Source: Spirochaetaceae bacterium (GTDB lineage: Bacteria > Spirochaetota > Spirochaetia > Treponematales > Breznakiellaceae). From it: a stretch of 10,552 nt of DNA. The stretch spans positions 1 to 10,552 of the forward strand of contig JAIRPH010000132.1 of NCBI GenBank assembly GCA_031257135.1, read 5' to 3'. Positions 1-6,057 of this stretch are shown one piece after another. The translations under genes and the position numbers were made by a program. Position 1 is the first letter of the stretch; each line of letters starts with the position of its first letter. Below the pieces are notes generated by a model, which saw only the letters and a list, made by a program, of their open reading frames with translations, was not told the origin of the DNA and ran no database searches.

Positions 1-127
1 CGTCCGCTCCCGCGCCGAGGTCGCCGCGCTGGAAGCCGGCGGCGTTGACGCCGTGCTGATCGGCGAAGCCCTAATGCGGTCCCGCGACAAAGCCGCATAT
101 CTTGCAGAACTACGGGGAATCAGATAG
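1..127 (+). CDS. trpC: Indole-3-glycerol-phosphate synthase, C-terminal end (partial)
   Basis: Only the last 41 codons are present; the first complete codon is at base 2 and the stop is TAG at 125-127. The visible peptide contains GGVDAVLIGEALMRSRD, which matches the last beta-strand and phosphate-binding end of the TIM barrel in TrpC proteins (typical form: G.DA.LIGE.LM...D). The enzyme closes the indole ring in tryptophan biosynthesis, converting CdRP to indole-3-glycerol phosphate in the cytosol. The 5' part and catalytic residues lie outside the window. Other phosphate-binding TIM barrels have a similar end, but the LIGEALM motif favours TrpC. The gene converges on serS across the 21-bp repeat array. 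Confidence 0.72.
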   Translation, partial: VRSRAEVAALEAGGVDAVLIGEALMRSRDKAAYLAELRGIR

Positions 128-143
128 CTTTTTTTAAAAAATT

Positions 144-353
144 CTCACGAGGCAGAACTTTTTCCTTGCGAGGCAGAACTTTTCTCTTGCGAGGCGAAAC
201 TTTTTTCTCACGAGGCGAAACTTTTTTCTCACGAGGCGAAACTTTTTTCTCACGAGGCGAAACTTTTTTCTCACGAGGCAGAACTTTTTTCTCACGAGGT
301 AGAACTTTTCTCTTGCGAGGCAAAAATTTTTCCTTGCGAGGCAAAAATTTTTT
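144..353. repeat. Ten-unit tandem array with exact 21-bp period
   Basis: The tetramer GAGG recurs at 149, 170, 191, 212, 233, 254, 275, 296, 317 and 338, always 21 bases apart. A typical unit is GAGGCGAAACTTTTTTCTCA plus one base. The four central units (about 191-274) are nearly identical and the outer units diverge, as expected for a tandem array that grows and shrinks from the middle. Each unit has a run of 4-6 T. Because 21 is a multiple of three, all frames stay in register and long low-complexity reading frames appear on both strands (7-residue periods such as SPREKKV); none has a ribosome-binding site, and I treat them as artefacts. Confidence 0.95.
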
Positions 354-361
354 CGCAAGGA
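331..361. terminator. Hairpin at the end of the 21-bp array
   Basis: TCCTTGCGA (331-339) pairs perfectly with TCGCAAGGA (353-361) around a 13-nt A/T-rich loop. The 3' arm lies just outside the last array unit. The element sits between the convergent trpC and serS genes and may act as a bidirectional terminator, although no long T-run follows on either strand. Confidence 0.4.
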
Positions 362-394
362 TTTAAAGCTCGTTCTCAAGACTCGCCGGCGCAG

Positions 395-419
395 ACTCCC
401 GCAAACGAAGCGGAGTTTT
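395..419 (+). terminator. Possible rho-independent terminator after trpC
   Basis: ACTCC (395-399) and GC (401-402) pair with GC (410-411) and GGAGT (412-416), with one bulged C at 400 and a 7-nt loop, followed by a short T-run (416-419). The T tract is short, so this is a weak call. It lies just before the serS stop codon on the opposite strand. Confidence 0.35.
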
Positions 420-429
420 AGGGCGCGGC

Positions 430-1707
430 TTACCGCTTCCGCCGGATTACCTCGAAACCGCAGTAGGGAACCAACGCCTGCGGAAGCCTGACCGAGCCGT
501 CCGCCTGCTGAAAGTTTTCCAAAACCGCTATGATGGCTCTGGAAACCGCTATCGCCGTCCCGTTGAGCATATGAACGAACCGGTTTTTACCGTTGTCATC
601 CTTGTATCTGATGTTAAGCCGGCGCGCCTGATAGTCGGTGCAGTTCGAGGTAGAGGTTACTTCCCCCCACTCGCCGCCGTTGCGTCCGGGCATCCACGCC
701 TCTAAGTCCCATTTGCGGTAAGCCGGCGCGCCCAGATCGCCTGTGCAGGTGTCAACTACCCGGAAAGGTATCTCAAGCCCTGAAAAAATCTCTTCTTCCA
801 CGGAACGCAGTTCTTCATGAAACCGGTCGGACTCTTCCGGCAGACAGTATACGAACATCTCGACCTTAGTAAATTGATGCACCCGATACAACCCCTTAGA
901 AAACTGCCCGGCCGCGCCGGCTTCCCGACGGAAACAATGAGAAAGCCCTGCCATCCGTAGCGGGAGCTTTTCTTTGGGAAAAATCGCGCCCGAATAATAG
1001 CCGCCTAAGGTTATTTCAGCAGTCCCGATAAGACAGGTCTTTTCCTCAGACAGGACGTACACGTTAGACTCCGCCCCTCGCGGATTGAAGCCGATTCCCT
1101 CAAGGATTTCCTCTTTCGCCACATCCGGCGTGATAAACGGCGTAAACCCCTTTCTTTGCAGAATGTCCAAAGCATACCGGACAAGCCCCAATTCGAGAAA
1201 TACCCCTTCGTTTTTCAGGTAGTAAAATTTGGTGCCAGACACCTTAGTTCCCGAATCGAAATCAATAATATCTAAATCCTGTCCCAGCTTTACATGATCC
1301 GCGCTTTCAAAATCGAACTTCCGAGGCTCTCCGATCCGCTTGACCTCAAGATTATCCTTATCTTCCTTGCCTATCGGGGCGTCAGGGTGAGCCATATTCG
1401 GAATCCGCCGAGCCGCGGTCTCTAAATCGGCTTCAACCGCGGCAAGCTCTCCTTCCGCGGCGGCGACGCGCTCTTTAAGCTGTTTTCCCTCTTCAATAAG
1501 CCGGGACCGAGCCTCGGCTTCGAGCTTTCCCTTCATGGCCGCGGCGTTGGCGTTCCTCTGCTGTTGTAATCCTTGCAGAGCGGTAATCATTTCGGTCCGC
1601 CGATTAAACAGAGCGGCTACGGCGTCGGCGTCAGCTTTCATATACCGGTCGGCGATGTTCTTTTTCACCGCCTGAAGGTTATCCAGAATAAAATGATAAT
1701 CTAACAT
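430..1707 (-). CDS. serS: Seryl-tRNA synthetase (class II)
   Basis: A complete 425-residue protein, the usual bacterial SerRS length. Residues 1-110 form the N-terminal tRNA-binding domain with a long charged coiled coil (about 27-100). The catalytic core follows: the serine-binding loop GTAEIT (228-233), class II motif 2 FRREAG (259-264) followed by KGLYRVHQF, and motif 3 GTAIAVSR (383-390) close to the C-terminus. It charges tRNA-Ser (and tRNA-Sec) with serine in the cytosol. The ATG at 1707 gives the standard start MLDYHFILDN. No Shine-Dalgarno sequence precedes it, and a sigma70-like promoter ends only 6 bases upstream, so the message may be leaderless. The gene is convergent with trpC and divergent from the HExxH gene. 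Confidence 0.98.
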   Translation of the reverse strand: MLDYHFILDNLQAVKKNIADRYMKADADAVAALFNRRTEMITALQGLQQQRNANAAAMKGKLEAEARSRLIEEGKQLKERVAAAEGELAAVEADLETAARRIPNMAHPDAPIGKEDKDNLEVKRIGEPRKFDFESADHVKLGQDLDIIDFDSGTKVSGTKFYYLKNEGVFLELGLVRYALDILQRKGFTPFITPDVAKEEILEGIGFNPRGAESNVYVLSEEKTCLIGTAEITLGGYYSGAIFPKEKLPLRMAGLSHCFRREAGAAGQFSKGLYRVHQFTKVEMFVYCLPEESDRFHEELRSVEEEIFSGLEIPFRVVDTCTGDLGAPAYRKWDLEAWMPGRNGGEWGEVTSTSNCTDYQARRLNIRYKDDNGKNRFVHMLNGTAIAVSRAIIAVLENFQQADGSVRLPQALVPYCGFEVIRRKR

Positions 1708-1713
1708 ACGCGT

Positions 1714-1742
1714 ATAATAATCTTTAATGCCAAGATAGGCAA
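1714..1742 (-). promoter_or_regulatory. Predicted sigma70 promoter of serS
   Basis: Read on the minus strand: TTGCCT (1742-1737), a 17-nt spacer, then TATTAT (1719-1714). Transcription would be expected to begin 6-8 nt beyond the -10 box, at about 1706-1708, which is the serS ATG itself. The placement is direct from the sequence; activity is inferred. Confidence 0.5.
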
Positions 1743-1764
1743 GGTACGCTTATACTTATGAAGT

Positions 1765-2208
1765 ATGACCATTCTGATATATTTGTGGCAGTTTCCCCAG
1801 TATATTCTCGGCGCCCTTTTCTCAACGATATGGACGCGCTGTTTGGAGCTGAAAGACCTCCGAAAGGTAAAGCTCAAGAGGTATGCCGAAGCGCATATCT
1901 GCATTGTTTCCGCAGAGTCTCACCGGCGTCACAAATGGCTTTCGCTGGTATCCGGGGTTAGTTTCGGACCCTATATCTGCCTGAACGACGAAAACGACGA
2001 AAACGATATACGCCACGAACTGGGGCATAGTATTCAATCGCTGTATCTGGGACCCTTGTATCTTGCGATAGCGGGCATACCCTCGGTCTGCAACAACGTG
2101 TGGGATCGGCGGTTTCACAAACGCTGGACCCCGCGGGATCGGATACGCTGGTATTACAGCCGGTTCCCGGAAAACTGGGCGGATAAACTCGGCGGCGTGA
2201 ACCGCTGA
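1765..2208 (+). CDS. Small HExxH (putative metallopeptidase-like) protein
   Basis: A 147-residue protein with a hydrophobic N-terminal segment (about residues 1-22), so probably membrane-attached. A segment at about 66-73 (SFGPYICL) precedes an acidic DEN repeat (made by a 9-base tandem repeat at about 1987-2004). Then comes RHELGHSIQS, whose H84-E85-x-x-H88 fits a zinc-binding HExxH helix, followed by LGPLYLAIAGIPS and a C-terminal YYSRFPENWADKLGGV. I recall similar short proteins with this HE.GH..QS...GP.YL pattern among Firmicutes, Bacteroidetes and spirochaetes, but no substrate is known to me. The start is fixed by an in-frame TGA at 1759-1761. The ribosome-binding site is poor. The gene is divergent from serS, with 57 bases between the two starts. 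Confidence 0.72.
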   Translation: MTILIYLWQFPQYILGALFSTIWTRCLELKDLRKVKLKRYAEAHICIVSAESHRRHKWLSLVSGVSFGPYICLNDENDENDIRHELGHSIQSLYLGPLYLAIAGIPSVCNNVWDRRFHKRWTPRDRIRWYYSRFPENWADKLGGVNR

Positions 2209-2226
2209 GTCCATACATTGCGGCCT

Positions 2227-2250
2227 CTTGCGGATACTTTCTCCGCTAAG
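2227..2250. other. Hairpin between the HExxH and transporter genes
   Basis: CTTGCGGA (2227-2234) pairs with TCCGC (2242-2246) plus AAG (2248-2250), with T2247 bulged and a 7-nt loop. It begins 18 bases after the upstream stop. No T-run follows, so termination is doubtful. Confidence 0.3.
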
Positions 2251-2290
2251 GGTCTAGCCGCGTTTCTATAGACAATGTTATCCTGATAGC

Positions 2291-3271
2291 ATGAGTATAC
2301 AAAAAACGCCTGCGGACATTGCCGCAGTATGTAATAGACAGCTTGAACGGTTTATGCCGGTTTTAACGCCCATGGGAGTAGCGTTCGGTTTTATCTTTCC
2401 AATGATATTTATCCGGCTTCGTCCGTTCATTCCGTTGCTTTTTTCGGTTATGACCCTATCGGGGTCGCTTAAATTGCAGGTGAAAGACCTCGGCGGAGCA
2501 GTAGCGAATCCGTTTCCGCTGTTCATTTTCTTCCTTTCCGCCCATGTAGTTATTCCAGCGTTGGCGTTTTTCATCTGTACTCTGCTTTTTAAAGGAGACC
2601 CCGACATAATTTCCGGATATGTACTGCTTTTTTCAGCGCCGACCGCAGTATCCGGTTTTATCTGGATTTCCATATACCGCGGAGATACCGCCCTAGGACT
2701 GACTATTATCTTCTTGGATACGATCCTAACTCCAGCGGTGGTTCCGGGTACGGCGTCTGTGCTTTTAGGAACTCAGGTAGCCCTTGACGTAACCGGCGTA
2801 GCAATATCCCTAATCCTGATGGTAGTGATTCCTACCATAATCGGCGTTGCCGTTAATGAGATAAGCCGCGGAAAAACGCCCGCGCTGATAAGCCCTTACT
2901 TGAATCCTTTTGCAAAGTTATGTATCGTTTTGGTAATCGCCGCCAATGCCTCGGCGGTGGCGCCTCGGGTGCATCTCGCAGACCCAAAGGTATGGGGCAT
3001 CGCAGGATTATGTGTTTTTTTTGCGGCTTTGAGTTACACTTGTTCAAAACTAACCTGTATCCTATGCAGACTAAGTCCCGAAAAGCGAATAACCCTCTTC
3101 TTCGCCACAGGACTTCGCAACCTGAGCGCGGCGACAACCATCGCTATCGAATACTTCCCGGATGCCGCGGCTCTGCCCGCCCTGTTAGGCATCGTATTCC
3201 AGCAGTCTTTGGCGGCAATCATGGGAAAACTCTTTAACCGCAAAATTAGCCCCGCAACCGCTCAACCCTAA
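2291..3271 (+). CDS. Bile acid:sodium symporter (BASS/SBF) family transporter
   Basis: A 326-residue, strongly hydrophobic protein with about 8-10 membrane segments, the size and layout of the BASS/SBF family. Supporting stretches are PLLFSVMTLSGSLKLQ (48-63), with the conserved polar M-T-L-S-G seen after the second helix; NPFPLFIFF (73-81); VLLFSAPTAVSGFIW (111-125), typical of the crossover region where Na+ and substrate bind; and GLRNLSAATTIA (274-285), the second crossover near the C-terminus. Members move organic anions (bile acids, 2-keto acids, pantoate and others) with sodium across the inner membrane; the substrate here cannot be read from sequence. The ATG at 2291 lacks a clear Shine-Dalgarno sequence. 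The stop is one base before the ATG of the transposase gene. Confidence 0.82.
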   Translation: MSIQKTPADIAAVCNRQLERFMPVLTPMGVAFGFIFPMIFIRLRPFIPLLFSVMTLSGSLKLQVKDLGGAVANPFPLFIFFLSAHVVIPALAFFICTLLFKGDPDIISGYVLLFSAPTAVSGFIWISIYRGDTALGLTIIFLDTILTPAVVPGTASVLLGTQVALDVTGVAISLILMVVIPTIIGVAVNEISRGKTPALISPYLNPFAKLCIVLVIAANASAVAPRVHLADPKVWGIAGLCVFFAALSYTCSKLTCILCRLSPEKRITLFFATGLRNLSAATTIAIEYFPDAAALPALLGIVFQQSLAAIMGKLFNRKISPATAQP

Positions 3272-3283
3272 TATGACTGACAC
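3272..3283 (+). repeat. Left inverted repeat of the Y1 transposase unit
   Basis: TATGACTGACAC at 3272-3283 matches the reverse complement of 3848-3859 (TATGTCTGACAC) at 11 of 12 positions. It contains the ATG of the transposase gene and starts directly after the transporter stop codon. A further CTGACAC copy lies at 3796-3802 inside the 3' end of the transposase gene. Confidence 0.6.
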
Positions 3284-3845
3284 CAGCAGGAAATTGAAGC
3301 AAAAGCATCGGCGACGGCATATAAGAGGTATGAGAGCATTACGAATACTTACGAAAGGGGCGACGTATCATGTTGCCTCGAAAATAGACCACGACGCTCC
3401 GGCGTTGCGGGAGCCGGAGTTCAAACAAGGTTTTCTGGACTTCGTGGCTAAGGCGAAAAAGCGGTTTCCCTTCAAATTATGGAACTTTACCATTATGGAT
3501 AACCATATTCATTTCCTCATCAAGCCTGGACCTGACGTCTCTTTATCCAAGATAATGCAGTGGATTAAGTGTAATTTCGCCAAATGGTGGAATAAAAGGC
3601 ACAATACTAAGGGACATTTGTGGGGAGAACGGTTCTTTTCACGGATAATCAAGGATGAGCGGGACTTTGAGCGGGTATCGGAGTACATCGACGAGAACCC
3701 TGTGAAGGCAAAACTGGTGATCAAGCCGGAGCATTGGCGGTTCGGCGGGCTATTTCATCGGCTGAGGCGGATTTTCGGGCTTATCGACCAAATGCCTGAC
3801 ACCGATGCGCTGTTTCCCGCAAGTTCAAGCCTGACGCCGGTATAA
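3273..3845 (+). CDS. HUH/Y1 transposase, REP-associated (RAYT) type
   Basis: A 190-residue protein of the Y1_Tnp/IS200-like fold. The HUH metal-binding motif is at H78-I-H80 within FTIMDNHIHFLIKP, the family pattern. HLWGERFFSRIIKD (115-128) is the conserved W..RF block, and the candidate nucleophile is Y138 in EYIDENPVKAKLV, the signature of the TnpA_REP/RAYT subgroup rather than classical IS200. Such enzymes nick single-stranded DNA at hairpins and form a 5'-phosphotyrosine link. All key residues are present, so the gene looks intact. A later in-frame ATG at 3330 (Met20) sits just before the conserved part and is a possible alternative start; neither start has a good ribosome-binding site. 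The gene is framed by short inverted repeats, suggesting a mobile or formerly mobile unit. Confidence 0.88.
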   Translation: MTDTSRKLKQKHRRRHIRGMRALRILTKGATYHVASKIDHDAPALREPEFKQGFLDFVAKAKKRFPFKLWNFTIMDNHIHFLIKPGPDVSLSKIMQWIKCNFAKWWNKRHNTKGHLWGERFFSRIIKDERDFERVSEYIDENPVKAKLVIKPEHWRFGGLFHRLRRIFGLIDQMPDTDALFPASSSLTPV

Positions 3846-3847
3846 CA

Positions 3848-3859
3848 GTGTCAGACATA
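3848..3859 (-). repeat. Right inverted repeat of the Y1 transposase unit
   Basis: GTGTCAGACATA at 3848-3859, two bases after the transposase stop, is the partner of the left repeat at 3272-3283. It contains the small palindrome TGTCAGACA. Confidence 0.6.
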
Positions 3860-3969
3860 ATTAAGAAGGAAAGGATTAGGCTTGGAACTTGGCTTTGCTG
3901 ATAGCGTTTAGCGGCAATATTCTTCTTTCTTGTTCTGAAAATTGTTTTTCCCGGTCTGCAAAAAAAGGC

Positions 3970-3998
3970 TGGACAAAATCTATATAGATTGGTATCAT
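3970..3998 (+). promoter_or_regulatory. Predicted promoter of the TPR operon with a palindrome in the spacer
   Basis: TGGACA (3970-3975), a 17-nt spacer, then TATCAT (3993-3998). The spacer contains a perfect 14-bp palindrome, AATCTATATAGATT (3977-3990), placed like the operator of a repressor or MerR-type regulator. The expected transcription start is about 4005, giving a 5' leader that runs through the ribosome-binding site at 4041 and the poly-C tract at 4118. The sequence is direct; regulation is inferred. Confidence 0.5.
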
Positions 3999-4040
3999 AT
4001 ATCAAAATACGGCTGTAAGCAGTAATTATTTTTTATATAG

Positions 4041-4046
4041 AAGGAG
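4041..4046 (+). promoter_or_regulatory. Ribosome-binding site AAGGAG upstream of the poly-C tract
   Basis: AAGGAG at 4041-4046 is the best Shine-Dalgarno sequence near the TPR gene. The next usable start is ATG at 4063; the 16-nt gap is longer than ideal. The GTG (4046) and TTG (4050, 4058) starts nearer to it all meet stops within a few codons. The TTG at 4143 that opens the TPR frame has no Shine-Dalgarno sequence of its own. Confidence 0.45.
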
Positions 4047-4062
4047 TGTTTGCGTTTTTGAC

Positions 4063-4140
4063 ATGAAAACTCTTAAAAAAGCCCGGCAAAACCGGGAGGA
4101 TAGCGGTTTATCCGTTACCCCCCCCCCCCCCCCCCTATAA
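4063..4140 (+). CDS. Short leader ORF running through the poly-C tract (possible out-of-phase 5' end of the TPR gene)
   Basis: From ATG 4063 the frame reads MKTLKKARQNREDSGLSVT, then five prolines from the C tract, one Leu, and TAA at 4138-4140. With 18 C, as here, the frame is closed. One more C (19) or two fewer (16) would instead continue through Ile-Arg into LLRYKGLLFG, the signal peptide of the TPR lipoprotein. 17 C gives a different frame that stops a few codons later. The ORF follows a promoter and a Shine-Dalgarno sequence. Translation is inferred. The alternative is that it is untranslated leader and the TPR gene simply starts at TTG 4143. Confidence 0.45.
   Translation: MKTLKKARQNREDSGLSVTPPPPPL
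4082..4113 (+). other. Two small hairpins just before the poly-C tract
   Basis: CCCGG (4082-4086) pairs with CCGGG (4092-4096) around CAAAA, and GGATA (4098-4102) pairs with TATCC (4109-4113). Read on the minus strand the first stem is followed by a T-run (opposite the A-run at 4075-4080), so it would also fit a minus-strand terminator. They lie inside the leader ORF and could slow the ribosome or polymerase ahead of the C tract. Confidence 0.4.
4118..4135 (+). repeat. 18-base poly-C homopolymer tract
   Basis: Eighteen consecutive C directly seen at 4118-4135, ending 7 bases before the TPR gene's TTG. Tracts of this length slip readily during replication. In Treponema pallidum, poly-G tracts upstream of tpr genes and inside other ORFs are an established phase-variation mechanism. 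The exact count could also be a sequencing or assembly artefact. Confidence 0.95.
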
Positions 4141-4142
4141 GA

Positions 4143-6056
4143 TTGCTAAGATATAAGGGACTTTTATTCGGCGCGGTTTTAGTCGCGATCCTTCTGGGTG
4201 TGTCCTGTGCAACCGCCAATTCGTACTTGGAGAAGGGCAATATGAATTTCGCTAAAGGGGACTATGATCAGGCGGTCACTAATTACACTCAATCCATCAC
4301 CCTTGAGCCTGAGCATAGGCAGGATGCGTATACTAAGCGCGGAGACATCTATTTCGCCAAAGGGGAGCATGATCGGGCTATTGCCGATTATACTCAAGTC
4401 ATTAGACGTGACCCGAATAATAGCGACGCATATATCAATCGCGGCTTGGCATATAGAAACAAAGGCGAGTATGATAAGGCTATTGCCGATTTTAGCAACG
4501 CCGTTAGCCTAAACCCATCGAGCGGCGCATATTTCTATCGCGGGGCGGCGTATTATCAGAAAGGCGAGTCTAACCGGACTGTGTATGCCGCTCCCGGAGA
4601 CAGCTATGAGGACTATGACAAGTCGATAGTCGACTTTGCCCAAGCTATCAATATCAAAAACCAAGACCTCAAACGAGACTCCAAGACCGAAGCCTATACT
4701 GACTACGGTTTTTTGCCTGAAGCCTATACCTATCGAGGTCTTGCGTATACTGCCAAAGGGGATTATGACGGGGCTATCGAAGATTTCACCAAAGTCATCC
4801 GCGAACTTTATCCGCCTATATATTTCTATTATAATGAGAATAAAAAAGAGTATAACGGAAATGTATACAAAACCAAAAAGGAATACGATCTGGTTAAGGA
4901 ATATGACCGGGTTAATGATGAAAATAACCGGGTTACAAAAGAAGAACGCGACCGGGTTAAAAAGGAACATGATCGGGTTATCACAGAGTCCAGCTTCATT
5001 TCTCCCGGTACCCTTCCCCATTATAGCGAGGTCTATACTAAGCGCGCTATGGCGTATACGGCTAAAGAGAATTATGACCAAGCTATCGATGACTTAACCA
5101 GAGCGATCATCCTTAACCCGACACCCGAAGGTTTTTATTACCGCGGATTAGCGTATTATCAGAAAGGCGAGAAAAATGGAACGGAGTATTATCGGATTGC
5201 TTCCCTTAAAGGCGAGAAACCCGACTATGATTTGGCTATCGACGACTTTATCCAAGCCATTGCGCGTAATCCCGCATATAGCGAAGCCTACACCGATCTC
5301 GGAAAAACCTATTTAGCTATAGGTAAGAATGAAGACGCTATTACAGCCTTTGAGAACGCTATCGTCCTTGACGATACTAACGCTGTCGCATATTTTAACC
5401 GAGGTAAAGCCTATTACAAGATAAATGAAAATGATAAGGCTGTCGAAGATTTCTTTACCTCCATTAGGCTTGATCCCAACTCTACTGTGGCATATATCCA
5501 TCGCGGGCTAACCTATATCGCTAAAGGAGACCCCTTTTATGACCGGGCTATCGAGGACTTTAACCAAGCGATGAGGATTCAGGAAATGAACGGGGAACCA
5601 AGGGATGAGGCATATTTCTATCGCGGAAACGCCTATTACTATCAGGGAAAATATGATCAGGCTATCGAAGACTTTAACCGAGTCAGCGCCTCGAACTCTT
5701 CGTATGTTGCGGCCGCGTATAATATGCTTGGAAACGCCTATGCCGATAAAAGGTACTATGATCGGGCTATCAGTCATTTTAACCTAGCCATCGGCATTGA
5801 TCCTGTCACTACTAACGCATACACCAATCGCGGAAACGCCTTTAGAGCCAAAGGGGATTATGATCAGGCTATTGCGGATTTCAGTAAAGCCATTGAACTT
5901 AACGCTAAGGATGCCATTGCCTATGCCTATCGCGGATACGCCTATTACTCCAAAGGTCAGCAGAATCAAGCGGTTCGGGACTTGGAAAAAGCCCTAAGTT
6001 TAAACCAGAATTACGAATGGGCCCGCTCTCAGTTGAAGGGAATAAGGGGGTGGTAG
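4143..6056 (+). CDS. TPR-repeat lipoprotein, possibly phase-variable
   Basis: A 637-residue protein from TTG 4143. Residues 1-22 form a lipoprotein signal peptide (RYK, a hydrophobic core, lipobox LGVSC with Cys22), so the product is probably lipid-anchored and faces the periplasm or surface. The rest is about 14 tetratricopeptide repeats of the form AYxxRGxAYxxKGxYDxAIxDFxxAIxLxP, a helical scaffold for protein binding. Two repeats carry insertions: one near residues 140-158, and a highly charged stretch at about 233-286 with recurring RV motifs, probably coiled coil. TTG 4143 has no ribosome-binding site; an ATG at 4063 with an upstream AAGGAG would be joined in frame if the poly-C tract had 16 or 19 C. 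The next gene starts one base after the stop, so the two products probably work together. The binding partner is unknown. Confidence 0.88.
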   Translation: MLRYKGLLFGAVLVAILLGVSCATANSYLEKGNMNFAKGDYDQAVTNYTQSITLEPEHRQDAYTKRGDIYFAKGEHDRAIADYTQVIRRDPNNSDAYINRGLAYRNKGEYDKAIADFSNAVSLNPSSGAYFYRGAAYYQKGESNRTVYAAPGDSYEDYDKSIVDFAQAINIKNQDLKRDSKTEAYTDYGFLPEAYTYRGLAYTAKGDYDGAIEDFTKVIRELYPPIYFYYNENKKEYNGNVYKTKKEYDLVKEYDRVNDENNRVTKEERDRVKKEHDRVITESSFISPGTLPHYSEVYTKRAMAYTAKENYDQAIDDLTRAIILNPTPEGFYYRGLAYYQKGEKNGTEYYRIASLKGEKPDYDLAIDDFIQAIARNPAYSEAYTDLGKTYLAIGKNEDAITAFENAIVLDDTNAVAYFNRGKAYYKINENDKAVEDFFTSIRLDPNSTVAYIHRGLTYIAKGDPFYDRAIEDFNQAMRIQEMNGEPRDEAYFYRGNAYYYQGKYDQAIEDFNRVSASNSSYVAAAYNMLGNAYADKRYYDRAISHFNLAIGIDPVTTNAYTNRGNAFRAKGDYDQAIADFSKAIELNAKDAIAYAYRGYAYYSKGQQNQAVRDLEKALSLNQNYEWARSQLKGIRGW

Positions 6057-6057
6057 T

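Larger units (their letters stand above)
3272..3859 (+). mobile_element. Putative minimal Y1-transposase mobile unit (588 bp)
   Basis: The transposase gene is bracketed by imperfect 12-bp inverted repeats (3272-3283 and 3848-3859, 11/12 match). A third CTGACAC at 3796-3802 can pair with GTGTCAG at 3848-3854, giving a 3' end hairpin. The element boundaries are inferred: Y1 elements do not usually need terminal inverted repeats but use subterminal hairpins, so the true ends may differ. Confidence 0.45.

Noticed and set aside
144..353. CRISPR array
   Set aside because: Units are contiguous with no unique spacers and no cas genes are present.
120..379. Low-complexity reading frames on both strands over the 21-bp array
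   Set aside because: They exist only because 21 is a multiple of three; there is no ribosome-binding site, and the frames overlap on both strands.
1822..2214. Minus-strand reading frames opposite the HExxH gene
   Set aside because: The plus-strand frame has a recognisable motif set (HELGH, LGPLYL); the minus frames show none and lack ribosome-binding sites.
2278..2673. Minus-strand frame inside the transporter gene
   Set aside because: Shadow of the plus-strand BASS gene; no family features.
4509..5081. Long minus-strand frame (190 codons) opposite the TPR gene
   Set aside because: Mirror of the repetitive TPR codons; hydrophobic only because charged codons are read backwards.
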